Assembly (NCBI RefSeq): GCF_001577835.2
Contig: NC_029527.1
Location: 13,854,936 to 13,918,935 of the forward strand
Reading direction: 5' to 3'
Origin: Coturnix japonica
Taxonomy: Eukaryota; Chordata; Aves; Galliformes; Phasianidae
Length of the DNA: 64,000 nucleotides
Shown: one piece after another, positions 42,101 through 49,720 of the stretch
Layout of the letters: each line of letters opens with the position of its first letter
How positions within the stretch are numbered: the stretch's first letter is position 1
Translations under genes and position numbers: made by a program
The notes under the pieces: generated by a model
What the model saw: only the letters and a program-made list of their open reading frames with translations
The model's database searches: none
Told to the model about the DNA's origin: nothing

Positions 42101-45100
42101 CACAGCAATTACCATTCAGTATTTTTAGAGATATATGTGTGTGTGTGTGCTCTCACCAGTTGTATGACTGTCATGGTTCTGACTGCTTTCTCCCTGCAAA
42201 GCCATCATTTTTTTATGAGCATCAACCCACCACGGTTTGTACTTCAAAACATGTTGAATAGCTTCATCTTCAAAAAAGTCAGCTCTGGGAAAGAAAAAGT
42301 AATAAGCTATTTATTTCAGTTCATATTCTATGCGGGTATCTATCAGTGTACACACAGCATATACCTAACTTAGATTCAGGGTGCTTTCCAAAACTTAGAA
42401 ATACAACTCTAAAAATTAAGAACAAATCTGATCATCATCTGCTCTTTAACTTTAAACCATTTTATCTTGCAATATCTCTTCTTCTCTACCTTTCCAAGGC
42501 CAACCAGAAACCTAGAAAATCACTACATTCACCTTTGTGTCATACTGCAAATAAGCCTCATTTGTTTGGGATATACCTGTAGGAAAACACATTTCACAGA
42601 GCACCACACCAGCAGCAAAATTGACTTTATTAGTAAGGTTGCTCACTTTCAAAGCAAGTATATTTAGAGAGAAACGGTATGTGGCTAAAGAGCAAAGAAA
42701 AGTAGAGATAAGGACTGACTTTTAAGGAAACAAATGCATGTCTTTGCAAGGTGGAAGAGGAAGTGTTGTGAATTATGGAAGAGGCACATCTCAGCACAAC
42801 GCAGGAGTAAAATGTCAATATGTTAGGTCTTCAGGGATTTATATTAAAGGGTTTAAGTTTTAAGCTTCCTCTTATTCTTGCTTTCTCTTCAAGTCAAACA
42901 ATAGTACAAATACTGAGAATAGAGGAAAAAAATACAGTGCATTTCTTAATACTCTTAATACAAAAGTTGCCCAAACTACTGAACACAGACTGCAGTTTGC
43001 TTAATTCTCACTTATATTTTTTTTAGGCCTTCCTTAGGTGTCATATATATATATTAGCTTGTGTAGATTCTCCTTGAGGTCAACAGTCCACAGCAGACCT
43101 GCTTGAGTACCAACTGACTTCTAAGCTTGATTTAACAGCAGAGCAACATCAAAACACAAAAGAATGCCCTGTGCCCATGTCACACTTGTGACTGTCCCCC
43201 ACAGCCCAGTCTGAAGAGACAAAGGCAGATGAAAAATGAAGTTATTTCCAAAAGTGATTTTAAACTTTGGAGCACTCCTACTTCACCAGGTGAAATAAAT
43301 TGGTACTCACAGGTAATGATCAGGATCAAACTTGGCAGCTTCAGCTTCCAGGCGCTTCATCTTACGTTCATCTATTGGAGTTTGGTCTGGATCCTTAAGG
43401 TCTATAACATCACCAAGTTCATCCTGGAAGTGTAACAAAAGGGAGCTGACAAAGCCACAGAAAGTGTGCAAGATTCTTTAGTAAAAGTTTCGGAAGGATG
43501 TTGTTTGATTTTCCTGACAAATCTTCCAAACTCAGGCTCTGTTGCATAAATAAAACATCAACACTTCAATTATCCCAAATTCTAAGGCACCTTCAAATAT
43601 TACAAGTTCTATTGTCTATTTACCACAAGGCACACAGATTATTCTGCATTATTATGAAAATAGTATTGTTTAGCAAAAACAGAACCACAAAGAGATAGAA
43701 ATCAAATACTGTTCTTCTGCCTTGAGATTACTCCTCCACTCTGAAGTGGCCATACATTAATCAACAGGCAATTGCAGTGCCCTCTCAAACATCAGTACCT
43801 GGAGGTACATTAATGCTGATGACAAATGGACTACTTCAGAAATTTCACAGTAATAAGCCAGTGCAAATATCCTAACAGAATACAAATGCTTTCTCCACAG
43901 ACAGCAGTCATCTGCCCCAAAACCTTAAACGATTACAATTCATGCAGTGATTTACAAAGTTGTGCAATTTGCTTTGAAAGGCTACTGAAATCACTCAGAG
44001 AAAGAATTTAAGTAGAAAATTAAAGAAATATAATCCACTTCTTTTATTAAAGCTTTGTATGCTATGAAAATCATCCTACTTAGCATGTTACTGGTTGTAG
44101 ATTAGCTTCTGCCTGTTTAACTGCTGAACAGACAGGAGCAAAGTAAAGACACTTCGAAGCTCCTGTTCTACCAACTAATCCACAGGAGAAACACAGCTAG
44201 AATTCAGCAATGGAGAATTGTTACCTAACAATCTTCTCCTGGCTACAGAATGAACCAGGAACCCCACCCAAGGAGAAAGGTACTTGGAATCTTTATGACA
44301 GGAAAAAGAATTAATTTACCTGCAGCCTCTGAAATACCCCTGACCGCAGATTCCCAAACCCATAGTAGCACTGAAGTGGCAAAGGACTTTCTGCAGCTTC
44401 CTTATAAAGGGTCTGCTCTATTTCCCAGTCAAATTCTTCCTCTTCCTCCTCCTCCAACTCTGCAGGGACACCTGGGTATATGCATGATCAGAGAAAGAAA
44501 ACTTTATGCATATGATTTGAAGAAAGGCAAACAAAATAAGCACTTTTTATTTATTTAAGAAATCTTCTGCAGTGCTGGGCTAACTATAATTTAAAGAAAC
44601 AGAAGGGGAAAAGGTAAACATGTGAACTACGCAATTTCACATCCCACTTTATGGGACTGACACTGAGAATATCCTGAGAATTTTCCTAAACCAGATAGTC
44701 TGAATGCAAATCAGCCATAACAGACTTTCCAACTATAGATGTTCAGAATCGTTGGACCTTCGCTGCATCCCTCTGCAAAGGGCAGCCTCCTAACAAAATG
44801 CACCCATACACTCTTACCACCCGTAACACGCAAAATACCACTTGCTTTAACACACAAGCCCAATTTTCCAATTCTATCCTAACCCTGAAGGGTGGCACAC
44901 ACCTATATGTTCACATTGGACTAGACTGCCTCTATCACAAACAAGTTCAGTGAACTACAGAAAAAGTCATAGGTTATTCAAGTGTTTGAGAAGGCAGATG
45001 CACACAGCAATGAGCAACAGGTCCTGCTCTAGTATTAAAAAAATTGCAAGAATAGAGACAAGGAAAACTAAAGCTTTGAGCACACACGGTCAGAGTCTAA

Positions 45101-47665
45101 AGCAATTGTTCCACTGATTTCAACAAGCTCAGGATTTTATTCTAAGGGGACCACAAGAGGAACATAACAAAGTTATCCACAATTTAAGACAGATGCCCAC
45201 AAAATTAATCATAGACAGTCACATTTTCTGAAAAATATGTTAAGCAAGTCATCCACTAGAACAAGTGGTTTTAATTAGCTTCTGCCCTTAGAGCCAAAGG
45301 ACCAGTTGTGCTACATCATGGAAGGCTCACATGTGTGTTTATTATACAGCCACTAGAGGGGTACAAAGATCTGCAGAGGATTAGCACACATTAAACACAT
45401 TTTGTAAAAGATGATATCATAACTAACCTACAGACAGCCCATAGATAGCACATGTATTAACTACTACAAGACATTCCTTTCAGTAACCCACAAAATTCCA
45501 GAGTCATTCAAACTTTGCTTCTACCTTGGCCTAAACAATATCAGAAACACTTTTTATTAAATATATTACTATGGAGATCTATAACTATTTCATTTTGTAC
45601 CTAAATTGATAACTTAGTTAAGTTCTTGTCATACCTATCTCCTCCACTAAAGGTTTTGCTGTCCTTGATTTCTTCGGTGCTAAGAGAGATGTCAGCATGT
45701 CCAGACCTTCAAAATACTGTCCAGGACTCTCCTTAGGTAACTGAATTGTAAAAGTCCCTTATAATAAAGGCAGAATATAGTTACCACATTGAAATAATCA
45801 TGGCAAACAAAAATGCTCATTTTCCCCTCTACTGTAAAAGGCTTATGAAGCTGAGGTACATGCAGGTAGCAATCTACTACGCACTGATATATAAACATGT
45901 TTTTAAACTTCCATAACAAATTACACAAAAATCAAAGATGTTAAAGCATAAAAGACAGCATTTAACAAACTGTGGTCACCTACACACCAACAGAAAAACT
46001 TCAATTAATTGTCATCAACGGATGGCTACAAGAAGCTATTCAACCCTCTGATTATCGTTTCAAGCACAAAACAAAGCCTTCATAAGCCTTTCTGTTTATG
46101 AGTATGCTTATTTCAAAAGGTACTTTATTCCAGAAACACCTTCCACCTTTAAAGTGTCCTCTCTTATGACTTAGTCAAGAGAACGTCTCGGGATCATCTC
46201 ATTTCTGCTTAGTACCACTCTTCTTCACAGATTTGCAAGACTCTGAAGAAGTCACATATTTGAACAATGGTGTGTCTGCCTCCAACAGGGCTTGACACAT
46301 TTCATTCTTGTATTTTAAGACAGTTGCAGACAAGTCATTTAAACTTAACGACAGACTGCACACAACAAATCCTCAGCAAGTTTTCTTTTTTTAAAACCAC
46401 GTAACACAAGAGAAGTTACATTTATTTACAGGATTTATTTATTCACACTTTGATAAAGTTCCACGCATTTCCACTGCAAGATAAACTAGTGAAGAGTCAG
46501 TATTCTTCATGACAACTACAATAAAATATTAAACAATACCTTTGTCTGTGTCATAAGATGCTTTTTCTCTGCCATTTTCCACAACTCTTCCAGGAAGTGT
46601 CAGTCTGGATGGAAATAAAGAGATGTCTCATTGAATGCCTGACTAATTCTGCAACTTCACATCTCAGCACATAAAAATGTAAGGCACATTCCAAGGGCAG
46701 TACAAACAACTTAACAACGTGATTCTGTTGGTAATAATGGAAGTCATGAACTAAAATCTCTCTGCAGCTTTAAGTTAATGACAAAGTCACAGCTAGCGCA
46801 GACACAACACCCTTAGTACTAACTTCAGCAATTGAGAGATGCTGTAATTTAAAAACCTTTAAGCTAATCCACTGTGACAGGACATGAGGCAGCCAACTCA
46901 GTGCTTTCCACCAACCTAATGAAATCCTTTATGGTCTACTAACATATATATATGGCATATATACACATATAGGATAAGTACATCCAACAAAACAGGAAGT
47001 AGAAAATAAAAAGGGTTCATGGCTCATCAGCCCTTACACGTCAAAGATTCTCTCAACATTTCCACAATGAGATTGCTGATTGTTTCTTTCCCATAGCATT
47101 GCAAGGCACTTGCTAAAAAACGAAGCCTGGAACCTCACTCCCTGACACCTGCACCACATGGATTTAATCAGGCAGGCATCAAAATTCTTTCCACACAAAA
47201 TATATCATACCTGACTCTCAGTGGGGAAATGACACACTCTATAAGACCTAGGTGCATTCAAAGAATTAAGCTGTCAGTTTACTATTAAAAATCAATGCTA
47301 ATATAAAAGTAGAAGTTCCTTAAGCTCTTTTTAAGGTGGCAACACCTGGAATCAAATGTACCAGATCCATAAATACAGTTCCATGCTGAAAACGGGCTGT
47401 GTGCAGCCTACAGTGTGAGAGTTACAGACCAGGAAGGTTCAGAAGGACCCAAAATGAAGGTCATTTTCTACCAACGTTTATCTCATTAAGTCCAACCTTT
47501 TTAAAACGCTTTCACCGCTTACCTGAGAAAGTAAGGCTTGGCATAGAATTTGAAGTCTTCCCCTTCAAAGAACAGGTCAAGCTCTGACACTTTGGCATAA
47601 GGCACCCGGATGGTTATTATAAGAAAATCGAGATCCTGGCTCAGCTCAAAGTCTGGAGTTATCAT
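8520..47665 (-). CDS. SHQ1: SHQ1, H/ACA ribonucleoprotein assembly factor (11 coding exons)
   Basis: SHQ1 is a chaperone that holds newly made dyskerin (DKC1) before H/ACA snoRNPs, scaRNPs and telomerase RNP are assembled. It acts in cytosol and nucleoplasm. Coding exons in order are 47665-47523, 46604-46540, 45757-45635, 44471-44320, 43423-43311, 42284-42157, 34235-34081, 32439-32386, 30584-30461, 28356-28236 and 9171-8520. All introns are GT-AG and phases agree, giving 1830 nt or 609 residues. Residues 1 to about 96 form the CS (p23-like) domain ([10 protein letters not shown], then RVPYAKVSE). An acidic linker follows (E-rich run near 117-124, then EFDWEIEQ). The SHQ1-specific domain covers about 160-400 ([51 protein letters not shown]). 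The tail is Ser/Glu-rich. Human SHQ1, recalled as 577 residues, aligns throughout, and the extra length is mainly in the tail. The start matches the human start (MLTPAFDLSQ). Upstream leader exons are treated separately. Confidence 0.97.
11936..12045 (-). repeat. CR1 LINE, 3' end fragment
   Basis: On the plus strand it reads 'gtttgagttggaagggatcc', 'ccaccaccatgggctgggac' and 'gaccaggctgcccaaagcccc'. These are the reverse complement of the CR1 3' UTR, so the element's sense strand is minus, the same as SHQ1. The terminal octamer repeats are lost, which suggests an older copy. Confidence 0.8.
15543..16692 (-). repeat. CR1 LINE, 1.15-kb 5'-truncated copy
   Basis: It begins at the plus-strand side with the reversed CR1 tail (AATCATAGAATCACATAG, CAGAATG, then the 'ccctgggttgaaaaggacc' type). 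It continues through the 3' UTR into the end of the ORF2 reverse-transcriptase region. Minus-strand frames there give recognisable CR1 pieces such as [20 protein letters not shown]. It is the longest CR1 copy in the window, and the lack of an intact ORF2 shows that it is dead. Its sense strand is the same as SHQ1. Confidence 0.92.
18035..18646 (+). other. Unassigned 203-codon open frame inside SHQ1 intron 10
   Basis: An ATG-to-stop frame of 203 codons on the strand opposite SHQ1, overlapped by a 141-codon frame on the minus strand (18019-18444). The predicted peptide has no signal peptide, membrane span or family motif that I recognise. It contains Cys, Met and Trp residues in mixed order rather than low-complexity repeats. 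There is no obvious promoter, CpG block or polyadenylation signal set around it. It could be a chance open stretch, an old degraded insertion, or an exon of an antisense transcript. I do not call it a gene. Confidence 0.15.
21737..22165 (-). repeat. CR1 LINE, 3' fragment
   Basis: It starts with three reversed tail units (CAGAATCA, CACAGAATCA, CACAGAATG), then 'gacctgggttggaaggaacc' and 'ccctgggcagcctgttccag', reaching 'gaacaaacccaactccctca'. A minus-strand frame preserves CR1 ORF2 C-terminal wording ([14 protein letters not shown]). It is fairly well preserved, so relatively young compared with its neighbours. Sense strand minus. Confidence 0.92.
26411..26445 (+). repeat. Short CR1 3' stub
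   Basis: 'cttccagcccctacaattct' followed by GTGACTCTAAA matches the last about 35 bases of CR1 in plus orientation. The upstream part is not recognisable, so the call rests on a short match. Confidence 0.5.
28236..28356 (-). CDS. SHQ1: SHQ1 coding exon 10
   Basis: Encodes residues 353-392, including [30 protein letters not shown] and CIWIQKI. The acceptor is CTTCCAG and the donor is ATCAA|GTAAGT. Confidence 0.96.
28357..30460 (-). other. SHQ1: SHQ1 intron 9
   Basis: A 2.1-kb intron. It contains a T-run/A-run pair near 28800-28822 and one CR1 3' end near 30096-30222. Nothing else is recognisable. Confidence 0.85.
30096..30222 (-). repeat. CR1 LINE, 3' end fragment
   Basis: On the plus strand it reads ATCATAGAATGGTTGGGGTT, 'ggaaaggacctttaagacca', 'agaccaggctgctcaaagtc' and 'ccatccagcctggccctga'. 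This is the reversed CR1 3' terminus, so sense is minus, as SHQ1. About 125 bp. Confidence 0.9.
30461..30584 (-). CDS. SHQ1: SHQ1 coding exon 9
   Basis: Encodes residues 312-352 ([36 protein letters not shown]), the core of the SHQ1 domain. The acceptor is CACATGCAG and the donor is GCTGG|GTAAG. A T14-A3 tract lies just inside the downstream intron. Confidence 0.95.
30585..32385 (-). other. SHQ1: SHQ1 intron 8
   Basis: 1.8 kb of unique sequence with no repeat, exon or RNA gene that I can recognise. Confidence 0.8.
32386..32439 (-). CDS. SHQ1: SHQ1 coding exon 8 (54 nt, phase 0-0)
   Basis: This short exon encodes exactly 18 residues (294-311, [18 protein letters not shown]). It matches the human VESAWNIRKLSPTLCW segment. 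The acceptor is AAATCAG and the donor is CTGGAA|GTAAGT. Because it begins and ends in phase 0, skipping it would not shift the frame. Confidence 0.93.
32440..34080 (-). other. SHQ1: SHQ1 intron 7
   Basis: 1.6 kb of unique, AT-rich sequence. A T11 tract lies just inside the donor side near 34051-34061. No other feature was recognised. Confidence 0.8.
34081..34235 (-). CDS. SHQ1: SHQ1 coding exon 7
   Basis: Encodes residues 242-293, including [34 protein letters not shown] and NEGEKN. These are strongly conserved positions of the SHQ1 domain. The donor is AAAAT|GTAAGT and the acceptor is TTTGTAG. Confidence 0.96.
36627..36745 (-). repeat. CR1 LINE 3' end, different subfamily
   Basis: The plus strand reads ATCATAGAATCACCAAGGTT, 'ggaaaagacctaaaagatca', 'tccagtccatccgttcacct' and 'cccactaaaccatgtccaaa'. 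The 'caccaaggttggaaaagacc' head and 'cactaaaccatgtcc' segment mark a CR1 subfamily distinct from the 'gggttggaaggaacc' copies elsewhere in the window. Sense strand minus. Confidence 0.85.
38505..38615 (-). repeat. Possible old CR1 3' fragment
   Basis: 'taggtcagaaaggacacctg', 'atcagctcatccagccttcc' and 'caagccaagttttgaattcc' are consistent with a heavily diverged CR1 3' region in reverse orientation. The terminal repeats are missing, so the call is weak. Confidence 0.35.
42131..42149. repeat. AT/TG dinucleotide microsatellite
   Basis: A short ATATATGTGTGTGTGTGTG tract just downstream (on the minus strand) of the SHQ1 exon 6 donor. It ends about eight bases before the splice site. Confidence 0.8.
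42157..42284 (-). CDS. SHQ1: SHQ1 coding exon 6
   Basis: Encodes residues 199-241 ([20 protein letters not shown] and the variable stretch ending DSHTT). The acceptor is TTTCCCAG and the donor is CAACTG|GTGAGA. A short TG repeat lies immediately beyond the donor on the intron side (about 42131-42149). Confidence 0.94.
42285..43310 (-). other. SHQ1: SHQ1 intron 5
   Basis: About 1 kb of unique sequence with a short TA repeat near 43043-43055. Nothing else was recognised. Confidence 0.85.
43311..43423 (-). CDS. SHQ1: SHQ1 coding exon 5
   Basis: Encodes residues 162-198 ([16 protein letters not shown] through AAKFDPDHY), the first helices of the SHQ1-specific domain. The donor is TACCT|GTGAGT and the acceptor is CTTCCAG. 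Confidence 0.95.
43424..44319 (-). other. SHQ1: SHQ1 intron 4
   Basis: 0.9 kb of unique sequence with no recognisable repeat or gene. Confidence 0.85.
44320..44471 (-). CDS. SHQ1: SHQ1 coding exon 4
   Basis: Encodes residues 111-161. It has a run of seven Glu just before EFDWEIEQ, then [17 protein letters not shown], which leads into the SHQ1-specific domain. The acceptor is ATACCCAG and the donor is CTGCAG|GTAAAT. Confidence 0.94.
44472..45634 (-). other. SHQ1: SHQ1 intron 3
   Basis: 1.2 kb of unique sequence with no recognisable repeat or gene. Confidence 0.85.
45635..45757 (-). CDS. SHQ1: SHQ1 coding exon 3
   Basis: Encodes residues 70-110, including [18 protein letters not shown] and the linker stretch [16 protein letters not shown]. 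It closes the CS domain. The acceptor is TTATAAG and the donor is GATAG|GTATGA. Confidence 0.94.
45758..46539 (-). other. SHQ1: SHQ1 intron 2
   Basis: 0.8 kb of unique sequence with no recognisable repeat or gene. Confidence 0.85.
46540..46604 (-). CDS. SHQ1: SHQ1 coding exon 2
   Basis: A 65-nt exon completing R48 and encoding [20 protein letters not shown], part of the CS domain. The acceptor is CATCCAG and the donor is CAAAG|GTATTG. Confidence 0.94.
46605..47522 (-). other. SHQ1: SHQ1 intron 1 (between coding exons 1 and 2)
   Basis: 0.9 kb of unique sequence. A short TA-rich alternating stretch lies near 46944-46973. Confidence 0.85.
47523..47665 (-). CDS. SHQ1: SHQ1 coding exon 1 (start codon exon)
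   Basis: This exon encodes residues 1-48, the first half of the CS domain. The chosen ATG (47665-47663) gives [10 protein letters not shown], which aligns with the vertebrate start. The donor is CTCAG|GTAAGC and the exon ends in phase 2. Exonic sequence continues upstream for 42 nt with no stop to an acceptor (TTTAATAG at 47709-47716), so the 5' end of the mRNA is probably spliced from another exon. Confidence 0.95.
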
Positions 47666-47707
47666 GATGAATCCAGCACAGGAGAAGCTCCCACCAGTGC
47701 TACGGCC
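47666..47707 (-). other. SHQ1: SHQ1 leader part of coding exon 1
   Basis: 42 nt between a good acceptor (pyrimidine-rich TCTCTTTCCCCATTTAATAG) and the main ATG. It is 14 codons with no stop in the frame of SHQ1. It is probably 5' UTR, but it would be translated if an in-frame ATG in the upstream exon is used. Confidence 0.65.
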
Positions 47708-47832
47708 CTATTAAATGGGGAAAGAGATATAAATTATTGCAGCTGCCATTTTACAGCAGCAGAAAGCGTGTCCTGAAGACTCTTTAAGGCCATTTGTGAT
47801 TCTCACATAGCCAAGAAAACACAACAACAGCA

Positions 47833-47880
47833 CATAATAATAATAATATTAATAATAATAATAATGATGATGATGATAAA
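47833..47880. repeat. TAA/TGA trinucleotide microsatellite
   Basis: An imperfect (ATA)n tract passing into (ATG)n, about 48 bp. It lies in the putative 5' UTR intron of SHQ1. Confidence 0.9.
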
Positions 47881-48322
47881 AGCATTTCCACTCGTGGCCT
47901 GAAGGTCCATCTTGCTGCACTTGCTGCAACACAGCTTTATGTACATAAACAGAAGCACGCAGAGCACAGGGCACTAGTTGCACTCATTAAGGGGAAAACG
48001 CATCCAGTCCTAGAATTCATCAACTCTGCAAACTGTTTCCAACCTCCCACTGATGTGAGCGCACACGGACACCGAACATAAGGACAAACACGAACCCACA
48101 CACCGAGCACTGCTGCACCTCGTACCGCACACCGACCCGCTCCACGAGGGCCGCAGTTCCTGTGCACGCGAGTGGGACCCACTAACCGACCCACCACCTC
48201 CCCCCTGTGGACAAACGCGGATGCTGAGCCTCAGAAACGAGCCGTGTCCTGCCTGCAGCTCCGCACCGTCCAACACAGCAGCACAACACACAGCACCCAC
48301 CCCACTCGCCGCCCGCCCTCAC

Positions 48323-48425
48323 CGCGCCCGTGGAGCCGGGGCAGGCGGTGCGCATGCACGGGAACGGCCCCGCCCCGAGGGCCGCCCGCCCGCAGAGAAC
48401 GGCGGGAGCGGACACAACCCTGACA
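48323..48425 (-). other. SHQ1: Candidate SHQ1 first exon (version A)
   Basis: A CpG-rich block on the minus strand ends in a strong donor (GGGCGCG|GTGAGGG, exon end 48323). It contains a GC box (CCCCGCCCC, 48368-48376) and an ATG at 48355-48353. If spliced to the acceptor at 47709, that ATG reads through 25 codons without a stop into the main SHQ1 ATG. The transcription start is a guess and the upstream boundary is soft. Confidence 0.4.
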
Positions 48426-48475
48426 CATGGCAGCGTGCCCCGCAGTGCCGCTGTGTGCAGCCGGAGCTGCGGCAT

Positions 48476-48660
48476 GTGCTGCGCTGCGCTGCGCTGTGCT
48501 GTGCTGTGCAGTGCTGTGCAGTGCTGTGCTGTGCTGCGCTGCGCTGTGCTGTGCTGTGCTGTGCTGTGCAGTGCTGTGCAGTGCTGTGCAGTGCTGTGCA
48601 GTGCTGTGCTGTGCTGTGCTGTGCTGTGCTGTGCTGTGCTGTGCTGTGCTGTGCTGTGCT
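48476..48660. repeat. GTGCT-type pentanucleotide array, 37 units
   Basis: 37 uninterrupted 5-bp units (185 bp) with no indel. I counted 26 GTGCT, 5 GCGCT and 6 GTGCA. The right side is 12 pure GTGCT units, and the left side mixes the variants, partly as a GTGCA-GTGCT 10-bp dimer. Five is not a multiple of three and no unit combination makes a stop codon, so the array is open in all six frames. It sits between the divergent SHQ1 and GXYLT2 starts. Confidence 0.98.
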
Positions 48661-48748
48661 GGGCATTGCGGCCCGCAGACATTCCCTGTGATGCCGGGGG
48701 GCTGTGAGCGCCCAGCAGAGCCGCGGGTGTCCTTGTACCCGCGGGGCA

Positions 48749-48801
48749 GTTGGGCTGGATGAGCTTTAAAAGCCCGTTCCGACCCAAACGATTCTGTGGT
48801 C
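48749..48801 (+). repeat. CR1 3' stub next to the pentamer array
   Basis: 'gttgggctggatgagcttta', 'aaagcccgttccgacccaaa' and CGATTCTGTGGT follow the CR1 3' terminus in plus orientation, with CpG-rich divergence. The fragment is only about 50 bp. Confidence 0.6.
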
Positions 48802-49017
48802 GGACGCTGAACATCAGCTACGAAGGGAGGAGAAAGGAGATGACGATGTAGACACAAGTCCCAGCGTTAAAACGTTCTTATTCCTGCACTGTTCTGCGGC
48901 TGGTCCCGTTACAGCCCGGCAGTTACAGTAGTGTGATGTGCTGCACGATGTGCTGCACGATGCCCGCAGCAGCAGCAGGTGAACAGCCCGCATCCCCTGT
49001 CCCCTCCCGCTCCTCAC

Positions 49018-49200
49018 CTTTCCATCCACACGCACTGAGCCCCCACACGAGCAGAGTCCTGTGTGAACGTGGAAATCGGAGGTAGCTGTAAGTACCGCAG
49101 CGAAGCCCAGCCTCCTCCTGCCGGGAAACGCGACGACTGTCACTAATTCACCGGCACGGTGCTCCGCACGAAGCGTCCTTCCTCCCGTTCCTCCGTCCCG
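49018..49200 (-). other. SHQ1: Alternative candidate SHQ1 first exon (version B)
   Basis: On the minus strand a second strong donor (GGATGGAAAG|GTGAGG, exon end 49018) lies on the flank of the main CpG island. Transcription from the island toward SHQ1 would use it. Spliced to the 47709 acceptor it makes a short upstream frame that starts at the ATG in GGATGGAAAG and overlaps the main ATG out of frame. I cannot tell from sequence which first exon is real. Confidence 0.3.
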
Positions 49201-49720
49201 AGCGCTGTTTGGGGGCGGCTACTCCAGACAGTACGGTAGGGCGCGCCCCGCCCCTGCTGCCGGGCGCCGGCCGGGGCTCGGCGGCCACGTCCCCGCTCCG
49301 GGCCGCGGCCGATGGTGACGGCGATGGCGGCGGGCGCGCAGAGGGGCGGGCGGTCGCGCTGAGCCGTCGCCATGCGGCTGTCGTGCAAGGTGGCGGCGGC
49401 GCTGCTGGCGCTGGGCAGTTTGCTGCTGCTCTACCTGCTGGCCGGCAGCGCCGCCGCGCCCCCTCGCCCGCCGCCCGCTCCCTCCGCGGCCGCCCGCCCC
49501 GCCGCCGCCGCTCCCCTCGGCCGCCGGCAGCCGAGGCTCAGCCGGAGCCCGACGCGGAGGAGCGCGCCCGGGGGCGGACTCGCCGCTGCCAGGTAACGGC
49601 GGGGATCGGGAGCCACACGCGATCGCCCCGTTGGGAAACGGCACCCGATAGGAACGGCACCCGCTGGGAGCGCCGCCCGCTGCTCGGGCTGCCCTGCCCC
49701 GGGAACTCGCTCCCCTCGGC
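49150..49720. promoter_or_regulatory. CpG island and promoter region of GXYLT2, possibly bidirectional
   Basis: This very GC- and CpG-rich block covers the GXYLT2 5' UTR and first exon. GC boxes lie at 49211-49218 (GGGGGCGG) and 49246-49254 (CCCCGCCCC), 120-160 bp upstream of the GXYLT2 ATG. No TATA box is evident, which is usual for housekeeping-type CpG promoters. The block is less than 2 kb from the SHQ1 ATG on the opposite strand. Confidence 0.8.
49372..49592 (+). CDS. GXYLT2: GXYLT2 exon 1 coding part
   Basis: Encodes residues 1-73: the signal anchor ([15 protein letters not shown]) and a GC-rich Pro/Ala stem. The ATG has G at -3 (GTCGCCATG). The donor is GCCAG|GTAACG, and the frame would stop at once in the intron. 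The stem has little family conservation, so exon 1 is placed by the signal anchor, the ATG context and its in-frame join to exon 2. Confidence 0.88.

Larger units (their letters stand above)
34236..42156 (-). other. SHQ1: SHQ1 intron 6 (7.9 kb)
   Basis: It contains a CR1 fragment near 36627-36745, a possible older CR1 piece near 38505-38615, a 10-bp perfect hairpin at 37750-37773, an A/G homopolymer junction near 41757-41781 and a TG repeat at the donor edge. No extra exon is needed to keep the SHQ1 frame. Confidence 0.85.

Noticed and set aside
48182-48857. Long open frames of 115-210 codons on both strands with an AQHST or CAVLC repeat
   Set aside because: They are a by-product of the stop-free pentanucleotide array. 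The repeated part carries no information beyond the 5-bp unit, and the flanks differ in each frame.
48814-49143. 109-codon minus-strand frame upstream of the pentamer array
   Set aside because: It has no family similarity and overlaps the CpG-island flank and a candidate non-coding first exon of SHQ1.
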